The notes beneath the pieces were generated by a model. The model saw only the letters and a list, made by a program, of their open reading frames with translations, ran no database searches and was not told the DNA's origin. A program made the translations under genes and the position numbers. A stretch of DNA of 57,205 bases from CAIKZZ01 sp036742455 (GTDB lineage Bacteria; Pseudomonadota; Gammaproteobacteria; Steroidobacterales; Steroidobacteraceae): NCBI GenBank assembly GCA_036742455.1, contig DAINQU010000019.1:1-57205 (forward strand), written 5' to 3'. The stretch's first letter is position 1; the number at the start of each line of letters is the position of its first letter. Of the stretch, positions 25,977 through 33,688 are shown piece after piece.

Positions 25977-26704
25977 GCCACGCCTCCGTCGGCACCGATC
26001 AGTTGCACGAACGCGTCTTCCAGCGCGTTCTCCCCGGTGAGTGCACGCAACTCATCCGGGGTGCCGGAGGCGACGACGCGACCGCGGGCGATGACCACGA
26101 TGCGATCGCACAGTGCAGCCACTTCTTGCATCACGTGGGTCGAGAGCAGCACACAGCGCCCCTCGCGCTTCAGTTCCCGCAAGAACTCGCGCAGCGCGCG
26201 GGTGGCGACGACGTCCAGACCGTTGGTGGGCTCGTCCAAGATCACGTTTGCCGGGTCGTGCACGAGCGCGCGGGCGATCGCTGTCTTGACCCGTTCGCCT
26301 TGGCTGAAGCCTTCCGTGCGCCGATCGGCGATGTCTTGCATGCCGAGGCGCTCTATCAACCGATCGATGCGCGGTGCCGCCGTCTCGCGCGGCAGGCCTT
26401 GCAGTTCGGCGTAGTACTCGATGTTCTCGCGCGCAGTGAGGCGACGGTACAAGCCCCGCGCGTCCGGCAGCACGCCGAGGTGACGACGCACGGCCAGCGG
26501 ATCGACCGCGGTGTCCAGTCCGTCGATGTGCACATGGCCCTGATCCGGCTTCACGAGCGTGTAGAGCATGCGCAGCGTGGTGGTCTTGCCCGCACCGTTG
26601 GGTCCGAGCAGACCGGTGATCTCGCCGTCTTGCGCGGTGAAGCTGACGTCGCGTACCGCGGCAACGTCGCCGTATGACTTGGAGAGTCCGCGAGCGTCAA
26701 TCAT
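25973..26704 (-). CDS. ABC transporter ATP-binding protein (NatA-like)
   Basis: 243 residues with Walker A GPNGAGKTT, Q-loop region, signature FSQGERVKTAIARALVHDP (a degenerate SQGE in place of SGGQ, common in NatA/CcmA types), Walker B NVILDEPTNGLD and switch His in LLSTHVMQEV. It energises the NatB-like permease encoded next. The ATG at 26704 lies in a 4-base overlap with the upstream peptidase gene; the same frame is open far upstream, but that region codes for the peptidase. Confidence 0.93.
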   Translation of the reverse strand: MIDARGLSKSYGDVAAVRDVSFTAQDGEITGLLGPNGAGKTTTLRMLYTLVKPDQGHVHIDGLDTAVDPLAVRRHLGVLPDARGLYRRLTARENIEYYAELQGLPRETAAPRIDRLIERLGMQDIADRRTEGFSQGERVKTAIARALVHDPANVILDEPTNGLDVVATRALREFLRELKREGRCVLLSTHVMQEVAALCDRIVVIARGRVVASGTPDELRALTGENALEDAFVQLIGADGGVA

Positions 26705-28227
26705 GGCGCAGATCCGCTGTAGCCGAGGAAGAAGGGGTTGGTGCGTTCGCGTTGCAGGCACTCCGTCTCCAAGCCCTGCAAGCGGGCCTTGTCGACGAAA
26801 TGCTCGACCACCTGCGGTGCACAGCCGATGCCCATGACCGAATGCCCCTGACCGGGCAGAACCAGCGCGCGCGCGTTGGTGAGGTGCCCGGCAATTTCGG
26901 TCGCGTAGCGGGGCGGGGTGACCGGATCGAACTCGCCGGAGAGCAGCAGCGTTGGCACGGCACCCGTCAACGGATCGTGAAAATGCGCCGGCATCGGCGC
27001 GTGCGGCCACTCGGCGCACACCGCTTTCGCGTGGGTCGCAAAGTCGGCCCCGAGCACCGTGTGCGCGTCGGCCGGATCGGCCACCAAGCGGTCGGCGTCC
27101 TCGCTGCAGATCACCGACAACTCCATCCCGCCGTCCAAGCGCGTCGACAGGTCGCTTTGCACCAGCAGCAACTGACCGAGCAGCGCTTCGTAGTGACCGG
27201 CCTTCGCTTCGTCCAAGGTGAGCGGCAGCAAGGCCAGTGAGATCGGGCTGTACGCGTACAGGCGCGTCAGCGCGGCGAGCCCTTCGCGGGTGAGGTGTTC
27301 GTGACGCGGGGCGTGGGTGGTGGGATCGGCAATCGTCACGTCCACCGGTGCTTTCTCGAGTCGCTGCTCGAGCTCGGTCAGGGTCTGGTACGGATTGCCA
27401 AAGCGCTGCGTGCAGGCCGCCTCCTTCACGCACTCCTCGAAGCGCGCGCGCAACACGGCTTCGAGGTTGCGGGCGTGCTCGGAGCCTAAGATCAGGCTGT
27501 TGGGTACCGGACTGTCGAGGACGAGGGCGCGCACCGACTGGGGGTAGTCGCGGGCGTAGACCTGTGCGACCCGCGTGCCGTAGGACACACCGATCACGGT
27601 CAATTGGGGGTAGCCCAAGGTCCCACGCACCGCGTCGAGGTCCGCGGTCGCATCGACGGTCGTGTAGTCGCGGGTATCGGCGTTTGCATTCACCTCGGCG
27701 GCACAGTCGCGCACACGGCTGGCCGGTGGCGCGTCCTTCGACGCCGGGCAGGTGAGCGGGTGGGAGAGGCCCGTGCCGCGTTGATCGATGAGCAGGATGT
27801 CGCGCGTCTTGTGCAAGGGCGCGAACTCACCGGCGACCAGGGGATAGTCGGCGGTCGCCGCCCCGCCCGGTCCGCCGTCCAAAAACGTCACGGCATCGGC
27901 CGCGGGGCGATCCGCCTGGGCCGGGATCACGGCCACGCGCAACGCGATGGAGCGGCGCTGCGGGTGGGCACGATCTTCCGGCACGTTGACGGCGGCGCAG
28001 TACGCGGCCACGGGCGGTGCCGGGGTCAACTCGGCGCGCAGTTCGCAGGCGCTCAGCGTGAGGGCGCCACGGCGAATCGTCGCCACCGGGGCCGGCGCCG
28101 TGGCGACCGCCGCCGGCGTGGGACGGCTGGGCGCGGGGCTGCGGCTCCACTGGGGGTGTGCTTTGTACACCCAGACGCCGACCACGGCGGCGAGTATCAG
28201 CAGACGGCGTTGGGTACGGCGGTTCAT
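26701..28227 (-). CDS. Secreted alpha/beta-hydrolase, tripeptidyl-aminopeptidase-like
   Basis: 508 residues from the ATG at 28227, with an N-terminal signal/anchor (RRLLILAAVVGVWVY). The hydrolase body shows an oxyanion region (FLDGGPGGAATADYP), DQRGTGLSHPL, nucleophile Ser in VIGVSYGTRVAQVYA, and a TAP-like C-terminal domain with acid Asp in LLSGEFDPVTP and His in VLPGQGHSVMG. The catalytic triad is complete. Family members release peptides or prolyl residues from N-termini in the periplasm. It lies between the CocE-type hydrolase and the ABC exporter genes. Confidence 0.9.
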   Translation of the reverse strand: MNRRTQRRLLILAAVVGVWVYKAHPQWSRSPAPSRPTPAAVATAPAPVATIRRGALTLSACELRAELTPAPPVAAYCAAVNVPEDRAHPQRRSIALRVAVIPAQADRPAADAVTFLDGGPGGAATADYPLVAGEFAPLHKTRDILLIDQRGTGLSHPLTCPASKDAPPASRVRDCAAEVNANADTRDYTTVDATADLDAVRGTLGYPQLTVIGVSYGTRVAQVYARDYPQSVRALVLDSPVPNSLILGSEHARNLEAVLRARFEECVKEAACTQRFGNPYQTLTELEQRLEKAPVDVTIADPTTHAPRHEHLTREGLAALTRLYAYSPISLALLPLTLDEAKAGHYEALLGQLLLVQSDLSTRLDGGMELSVICSEDADRLVADPADAHTVLGADFATHAKAVCAEWPHAPMPAHFHDPLTGAVPTLLLSGEFDPVTPPRYATEIAGHLTNARALVLPGQGHSVMGIGCAPQVVEHFVDKARLQGLETECLQRERTNPFFLGYSGSAP

Positions 28228-28259
28228 ATTTCGAAATCTATCGAAATTAGGTGGGCCGG

Positions 28260-30215
28260 TCAATGCACCGCCGGGACGAGCGGCAGGTCCACCCGGCTGG
28301 CGTGAGCGCTGTCGTGCAGGACGTGCATGGTTTGCGCCTGATAGTCCTCCGGTCGGGCCAGGAACACGTTCGGGACGAAGGTCTGCGGATTGCGGTCGTA
28401 GACCGGGAACCAGCTCGACTGCACCTGCACCATGATGCGGTGGCCCTTCTTAAACACGTGGTTGGCCGTCGGCAGGTCGAAGGTGTACTCGAGCGGCACG
28501 TTCGGCGTGAGCGGCCGCGCGACGCTGTAGTCCTCCCGATAGCGACCGCGCTGGATGTCCGCGGACACCATCAACTGATAGCCGCCCATGAACGGATCGC
28601 CGGCCACTTCGTCGGGGTAGACGTCGATGAGTTTGACGACCCAGTCGGCATCCGTGCCGGTCGTGCTGGCGTGCAAGTGCACGAGCGGCGTGCCGGCGAT
28701 CTGCACGGGGTGATCGAGGGGCTCGGTGACGTAACTCAAGACGTCCGTGCGGCTCGCGGCATTGCGTTGGTCGTCGGTCAGCCACTCGTGCCACGGCGCG
28801 CCGACCGACGTGCCGTCGGTGGGATCCACGGGGTTGATGGGCCGTACGCGGTACGGCACGGGTTTGGACGGATCGGACACGTAAGCATCCTCACCGTCCG
28901 ACGGTCCCGGCGTCGTGAACGACAGCCGACCGCGGGCCTGCAAGTACAGCGGTGTGCTCACCGGGTCGCGGTCGGCGACGGCCGCGGGCCAGTGCGACAG
29001 GTGTCGCCAGGTGTTCGTGCCGGTCTCGTAGGCGGTGACCGGGGCGATCGTCAGGGGCGGTGCCTCGTCCTTCAAATAATGATCGAGGAAGGGCAGTAAC
29101 ACGTCGCGCTGAAAATCGAGCGCGGTGTCGCTCGGAAAACGCAGATGGCCGAGGCGCGAGCCGTCGTCGATCTCCTGTCCGTGGTACCACGGGCCGATGG
29201 CGAGGAAGACCTTGTCGTTCGCCGTGTCTTTGGGCTTCAGCGCTCGATAGACGGCGAGGGCGCCGTAAATGTCTTCTTGATCCCACAGCCCGTGCACCAA
29301 CAGCATGGGCACGGTGAGCGGTTCGTTCGCGAGCACCCGGTCCACCGCTTGCTCCTGCCAGAAACGATCGTAGGCAGGATGCGCGAGGATCTTCTGCCAG
29401 AACCCGAGTTGCTCGAGTCCGTGCGCCCGCGCGAGATCCCCGGCAGAGCCGCCAACCAGATACTGCGCGTAGTCATCGCTTTGGGCGTTCCACCAGTGGA
29501 TGGAGTTGTCGCGGGTCGCGGCTTGGTCGTGGATGTACGGCAGGTTGATCTGCCGGAAGGCGCCGTGATGGAACCAGTCGTCGCCCATCCAGCCGTCCAC
29601 CATCGGGTGCATCGGCACCGTGACTTTGAGGGCCGGGTGCGGATGGTAGGCGGCCATCAACGGCTCAAAGCCGTCGTAGGAGATCCCGAGCGTGCCGACG
29701 CGGCCGTTGGACTCGGGCAGATGGTGCACCAACCACTCGATGGTGTCGTAGGTGTCGGTGGCGTCGTCGACGGGGGTCGGGTTTTGTGGGCCCGAGACCG
29801 GCCGATTCATGACGTAGTCGCCTTCCGAGCCGTACTTGCCGCGGATGTCTTGGATCACGCGGATATAGCCGCCTTCGATGATCGTATAGAGCGCGTTGTC
29901 GTAGCCGACGAGGTTCGGCGCGAGGTGCGCGGACGGGCCGTGGGCGGTCATCCCGTTCGCGTCGTAGGGCGTGCGCGTCAAAAGGATCGGCGCGCGCTGC
30001 GCGCCTTTCGGGATCAGGATGACGGTGTGCAGTTTGACGCCGTCGCGCATCGCGATCATCACGTCGCGCTTCTCGTAGTCGAAGGACTCGGTGACCGGTT
30101 TGAACGTCGCCGGCGTCTCCGACGGGAAGTTCGGGTACTGCGGCTTCGGGGCGGGGGCGGCGCTGGCGAGCGCGGCCACGGCAAGGGCGATGACGGCAAC
30201 AGAACGGTACGGCAT
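28260..30215 (-). CDS. Secreted CocE/NonD (X-Pro dipeptidyl-peptidase S15-like) hydrolase
   Basis: 651 residues with a signal peptide (AVIALAVAALASAAPAP). The S15 catalytic domain includes VMIAMRDGVKLHTVILIPKG, TRTPYDANG, DIRGKYGSEGDY, nucleophile Ser in VGTLGISYDGFEPLMA, Asp in LLVHGLWDQED and His in IGPWYHGQE. A C-terminal jelly-roll domain starts at about residue 440 (VSTPLYLQARGRLSFTTPG). Relatives cleave Xaa-Pro dipeptides, glutaryl-cephalosporins or esters. AGGGAG precedes the ATG at 30215. It is the first gene of a four-gene operon with the TAP-like peptidase (32-base gap) and the NatAB-like exporter. Confidence 0.9.
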   Translation of the reverse strand: MPYRSVAVIALAVAALASAAPAPKPQYPNFPSETPATFKPVTESFDYEKRDVMIAMRDGVKLHTVILIPKGAQRAPILLTRTPYDANGMTAHGPSAHLAPNLVGYDNALYTIIEGGYIRVIQDIRGKYGSEGDYVMNRPVSGPQNPTPVDDATDTYDTIEWLVHHLPESNGRVGTLGISYDGFEPLMAAYHPHPALKVTVPMHPMVDGWMGDDWFHHGAFRQINLPYIHDQAATRDNSIHWWNAQSDDYAQYLVGGSAGDLARAHGLEQLGFWQKILAHPAYDRFWQEQAVDRVLANEPLTVPMLLVHGLWDQEDIYGALAVYRALKPKDTANDKVFLAIGPWYHGQEIDDGSRLGHLRFPSDTALDFQRDVLLPFLDHYLKDEAPPLTIAPVTAYETGTNTWRHLSHWPAAVADRDPVSTPLYLQARGRLSFTTPGPSDGEDAYVSDPSKPVPYRVRPINPVDPTDGTSVGAPWHEWLTDDQRNAASRTDVLSYVTEPLDHPVQIAGTPLVHLHASTTGTDADWVVKLIDVYPDEVAGDPFMGGYQLMVSADIQRGRYREDYSVARPLTPNVPLEYTFDLPTANHVFKKGHRIMVQVQSSWFPVYDRNPQTFVPNVFLARPEDYQAQTMHVLHDSAHASRVDLPLVPAVH

Positions 30216-30276
30216 GAGCCACTCCCTGAGGTGATGACTCGATGGTATCGCGGCCGCGGCGCGTCCGCCGATCGGT

Positions 30277-31491
30277 TCAGCGCGATCCGAGTCCCAATCG
30301 TCGCAGCACGGTGGGGATCGCCAGCCCCTGCAGGACGACCGACACCGCGACCACACCGACGGTGAGGGCGAAGGGGGCCGTCACCGAGGCGTCCGTGGTG
30401 GACGGCAGGATGAGGACGAGCGCCAGCGCGCCGCGCAGTCCGCCGGCCACCAACACGTGTTGGTAGGCCCACGGGATCGCCGCGCGCGTCCGCCGAAAGA
30501 GACTCGCCAACGGATACACAGCGCCGGCGCGCGCGCCCAACACCGCGAGCGATGCCACCGCGATGGCTGCCGCGTTCGACCGCAGCGCGGGCCCGGCGTA
30601 GGCGCCGATCAGCAAGAACACCACCGTATTGGCAAGGTGTCCGTAGCCGAGCAGTGCATCGCGATGGGCGGGCGTCGGCGCTATCGGCCGCGCCGCCACC
30701 CAAAGACCGGCCAGGACCGTGGCGAGCACCGCAGACGCATGCAGCCATTGCGAGACCGCTGCGATCGCGATGGCGCCGAGCAATTGGAGGACACTGACGA
30801 TCCCCGGATGCCGCAGGCGTCGCGCCAACGCGCTCAACAGCGCGCCGGCGCCCATGCCCAGAACGCAGGCCAAACCGACTTCCTGAACGACGAGTCGGAG
30901 GACCGCGGCGCCGGTCGCGGGCGCCGTGCCGAGCAGCATGGGGACGAGGGAGAGCACGACGGCGGCGACGGCATCGTTGAGCAGGCTTTCGGACTCGACC
31001 AACGTGAGCAGACGCCCGCCCAGGCCCACCGATCGAAACGTGGCGATGACGGCCACGGGGTCCGTGGCGGCGATGAGTGCCGCAAAGGGCAGTACCGTGG
31101 CCAAGGGCCAACGGAGGCCTCCCACCAAGACGGCGACGACGATCAGCGAAGCGATGAGCGTGCCGGCAATGGCGAGGCTGAGGATGATCCGCATATCCGA
31201 ACGCAAGGTCGGGATGTCGACCGCGCGCGCTCCCTCGAATAGCAGGGGGGCGAGTAGCACGGTCATCAGCGTCTCGCGCGACAGTGCCGGTGGCGACCAT
31301 GGCGTCAGCGCGAGAAGGCTGCCGAGCGCCACCAAGAGCACGCTCGCGGGAATGCGACTGCGCGCTTCGATCGCATCCGCGATATGCGCGAGTCCCCAAA
31401 CGCCGACGAGGGCTAGGCCCATGAGGGGGAGGACCATGATCACGCTGATCACGGAGGCCCAGTTCAGTCCGACCAGGAGGAGCGTCGTCAT
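30277..31491 (-). CDS. CPA1-family cation:proton antiporter
   Basis: 404 residues with 11-13 predicted membrane helices and the CPA1/NhaP-type motif AALIAATDPVAVIATFRSVGL (catalytic Asp). The second conserved region is SESLLNDAVAAVVLSL and a later helix LRGALALVLILPS. It would exchange Na+ or K+ for H+ at the inner membrane. There is no long cytoplasmic tail. Its ATG overlaps the stop of the LysR gene (ATGA), so regulator and transporter are made from one message. Confidence 0.9.
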   Translation of the reverse strand: MTTLLLVGLNWASVISVIMVLPLMGLALVGVWGLAHIADAIEARSRIPASVLLVALGSLLALTPWSPPALSRETLMTVLLAPLLFEGARAVDIPTLRSDMRIILSLAIAGTLIASLIVVAVLVGGLRWPLATVLPFAALIAATDPVAVIATFRSVGLGGRLLTLVESESLLNDAVAAVVLSLVPMLLGTAPATGAAVLRLVVQEVGLACVLGMGAGALLSALARRLRHPGIVSVLQLLGAIAIAAVSQWLHASAVLATVLAGLWVAARPIAPTPAHRDALLGYGHLANTVVFLLIGAYAGPALRSNAAAIAVASLAVLGARAGAVYPLASLFRRTRAAIPWAYQHVLVAGGLRGALALVLILPSTTDASVTAPFALTVGVVAVSVVLQGLAIPTVLRRLGLGSR

Positions 31492-32414
31492 GCGTCGAGT
31501 TCGCTAGTGCGACGGGTCAGTCGAGCATCGGCCGCGACCGCGGCGACGAGCCATTCGCGAAAAGCCCGCACTTTGGGGCTCGCCACGTGCTCGCGGCGGC
31601 AGACAAACCACCAGTCGGCCGGGTGCGCGGCGCGCAGCGGCGCGAACGGCTCGACGAGATCACCGCGGGCAAGCTCGTCGGCGGCGTACACCTCCATGGC
31701 GAGCGCGACGCCGAGTCCCTGCCGTGCCGTGGCGAGGGCGTGGTCGTAACTGTCGAAAGCGAGTCCTGCGTCGGGATCGACGTCGCCGACGCCGGCCTGA
31801 TCGAGCCACACCTGCCAGTCGTTGCGCGACGGATGCACCTGCAAGAGCGGTACGGTGCGCAGGTCCGCGGGTGTTGCCAGCGGCGCGCGCGCAAGCAACG
31901 CGGGGCTTGCGACCGGAAAGACGTGGCTGGAGAACAGGTAGGTGTAATCGAGATCCGCGTAATGCCGATACCCGAACAGCACGCAGGCCTCCACGTCGTC
32001 GCGGCCGAAGTCCACGTCCCACTGGGAGGTCATCAACCGCAACCGCAGGTGCGGGTGTGCCGCCTCGAACGCCGGCAGTCGCGGGATCAGCCAGCGGATC
32101 GTCAGCGTCGAGTACACCTGCAGCGTCAGCACGTCGCCGCCGCGCGGCGCGACGAGCCGCTCGGCGGTGTCGGCGATGCGGGTGAAGGCGTCGCGAACCG
32201 TCGCGTAGAGGGTGCGACCGGCGGGCGTGAGGCTGAGCGCGCGCGGCTCGCGGTGGAAGAGCGACAGCCCGAGGTGCTTCTCGAGTTGTTTGACGTGATA
32301 ACTGATGGCCGAGTGCGACACGCACAGCTCATCGCCGGCGGCGCGGAAGGCGCCGAGACGCGCCGCCGCTTCGAAGCTTTTCAAGGCGTTCAACGGCGGT
32401 AACGGTCGTCGCAT
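31488..32414 (-). CDS. LysR-family transcriptional regulator (GcvA/AmpR-like)
   Basis: 308 residues. The N-terminal winged HTH (LNALKSFEAAARLGAFRAAGDELCVSHSAISYHVKQLEKHLGLSLFHREPRALSLTPAG) is typical of the GcvA group. The remainder is the substrate-binding effector domain (VLTLQVYSTLTIRWLIPRLPAFEAAHPHLRLRL). GcvA-type regulators usually control the divergent gene as well as themselves. Here the divergent gene is the unknown 32575 gene, and the downstream overlapping gene is a cation antiporter. A small palindrome at 32499-32512 is a candidate site. Confidence 0.93.
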   Translation of the reverse strand: MRRPLPPLNALKSFEAAARLGAFRAAGDELCVSHSAISYHVKQLEKHLGLSLFHREPRALSLTPAGRTLYATVRDAFTRIADTAERLVAPRGGDVLTLQVYSTLTIRWLIPRLPAFEAAHPHLRLRLMTSQWDVDFGRDDVEACVLFGYRHYADLDYTYLFSSHVFPVASPALLARAPLATPADLRTVPLLQVHPSRNDWQVWLDQAGVGDVDPDAGLAFDSYDHALATARQGLGVALAMEVYAADELARGDLVEPFAPLRAAHPADWWFVCRREHVASPKVRAFREWLVAAVAADARLTRRTSELDA

Positions 32415-32498
32415 ACGGGCTGTCCGGTGAGGGAGGAGCGCACTCTAACGCAGCCAGACCCGGGTCGCTAAGGCCTCTGCATCAAAAAATTAGACCGA

Positions 32499-32512
32499 TG
32501 AATCAGGATTCA
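32499..32512. promoter_or_regulatory. Small palindrome in the LysR/32575 divergent region
   Basis: TGAATC-AG-GATTCA, 6-base arms, midway between the LysR start (32414) and the divergent gene (32575), next to an AT-rich stretch. It could be part of a LysR operator, although the spacing is one base longer than the usual T-N11-A. Confidence 0.3.
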
Positions 32513-32574
32513 ATGCTTTACGGCCGACCGGTGCCTTTTTAGCCTACGACCACGTCGCGCACCGAGAGCACCCC

Positions 32575-33246
32575 ATGGATCCGCTGACCGTCCCGCCGTC
32601 GCACCCCGGCATCCACATCGGTTCGGATGGACAGACCGCGACCGTCCAGCCGACGCTGGGCGGCGCCGTGGTGGCGTTCGAGACGCGCGGGCTCGGGCGG
32701 CAGCGCGCCTGGTTGTCCGCGACGGGCTTGGGCTGCCAGGCGGTACTGCCCGTTCCGACCGGCTCCGCGCAACGCTGGGCGGTCACGCGCATCTCCCGAG
32801 ACCAGACCGAACTGGAGACCGCGACGGTCGATGCGCACGGCGGGTTGGCATTGCACGCCCGCCTGATCGTCACGGTCGATGACTGGGGGCTGCATCTAGC
32901 GCTGGCGATCGAAAATCTGCGGCACACGCCCATCCACGGCAGTTGGGGCTTCGTCACGCGCCTCGCGGCACCCGTCGGCAGTGTGTTGGAGGTGCCCCCC
33001 GGCACCTTGGGTGCCGGGCACGCGGTGGCCTCAACGGATTCCCCCTTTGCCTGGCCGCGCCGCTCCGTGCTGCGGGTCGCCGAGGGGGACTCGGTGGACG
33101 TGTTGGGTCACGCACCGCTCGCGCGGACCGAGGTGCGGCGGCGCCCCGAACAGGTCGAGCTGCGGCTGTTGGCGCCGAGTGGGATCGCGAGCGGCCAGAC
33201 GGTCCGCGCCGAATGTCGGCTGCGCAGCCGACTCGCGCCCGGTTAA
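32575..33246 (+). CDS. Hypothetical protein, possibly aldose-epimerase-like beta-sandwich
   Basis: 223 residues, no signal peptide, rich in beta-strand-like segments. Stretches such as LIVTVDDWGLHLALAIENLRHTPIHGSWGFVTRL recall galactose-mutarotase-type folds, where a 'N-x-x-x-x-P-x-x-x-G-x-H' loop lies at the same place, but the catalytic His pair and Glu are not evident. I do not recognise the family with certainty. It is divergent from the LysR gene and converges on pilE 16 bases away. No other gene appears to be co-transcribed with it. Confidence 0.6.
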   Translation: MDPLTVPPSHPGIHIGSDGQTATVQPTLGGAVVAFETRGLGRQRAWLSATGLGCQAVLPVPTGSAQRWAVTRISRDQTELETATVDAHGGLALHARLIVTVDDWGLHLALAIENLRHTPIHGSWGFVTRLAAPVGSVLEVPPGTLGAGHAVASTDSPFAWPRRSVLRVAEGDSVDVLGHAPLARTEVRRRPEQVELRLLAPSGIASGQTVRAECRLRSRLAPG

Positions 33247-33262
33247 CGGGCGCGCGACGCGC

Positions 33263-33688
33263 TTAGCGCCAGCAACCGCTCGAATCGGCGGGGTTGCGGT
33301 TGCCTTGATCGTCGATGCTCATCGTCTGGCACGCGGCGATATCTTGGGTCTGGCTGCCGGTCGCCGTCGCGGTGACGAGCCACGAGGTCGCCAACGAGCC
33401 GGTCGATCCCGCGGTCACCGCCAACGTGTAGTAGCCGCGCGGGCTCGTGGCGCCGAGCCCGAGGCCCGCCGGCGGCGCGTCCGCGAGATCGGCGGTGTAC
33501 TGACTGTTTTGCAGAAAGTATTTTTCCTCGGCCGCGGCCACCTGCAGCAGCGTCGTCGTACCGTCCGTGCGATTCGCTCGCAGCACGGAGCTGCGGTAGC
33601 TGGAGATCGCGATGGACGCGAGAATCGCCACCACCACGATCGCGATCATGAGCTCAATCAGCGTGAAGCCGCGCGGTCGCCTCGTCAT
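33263..33688 (-). CDS. pilE: Type IV pilin-like protein (PilE type)
   Basis: 141 residues. A short basic leader ends at Gly7, followed by FTLIELMIAIVVVAILASIAISSYRSSV, the classic type IV prepilin helix with Glu at +5. The globular part has the Cys pair near the C-terminus (ACQTMSIDDQGNRNPADSSGCW) that forms the D-region disulfide. In minor pilin operons such as fimT-pilV-W-X-Y1-E this product is a minor pilin that helps initiate pili. The ATG overlaps the pilY1 stop (ATGA). It needs PilD, which is not in the window. Confidence 0.93.
   Translation of the reverse strand: MTRRPRGFTLIELMIAIVVVAILASIAISSYRSSVLRANRTDGTTTLLQVAAAEEKYFLQNSQYTADLADAPPAGLGLGATSPRGYYTLAVTAGSTGSLATSWLVTATATGSQTQDIAACQTMSIDDQGNRNPADSSGCWR

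Noticed and set aside
26705..27433. N-terminal extension of the ABC ATPase
   Set aside because: It is the other frame of the TAP-like peptidase; the ATPase begins at the ATG in the 4-base overlap at 26704.
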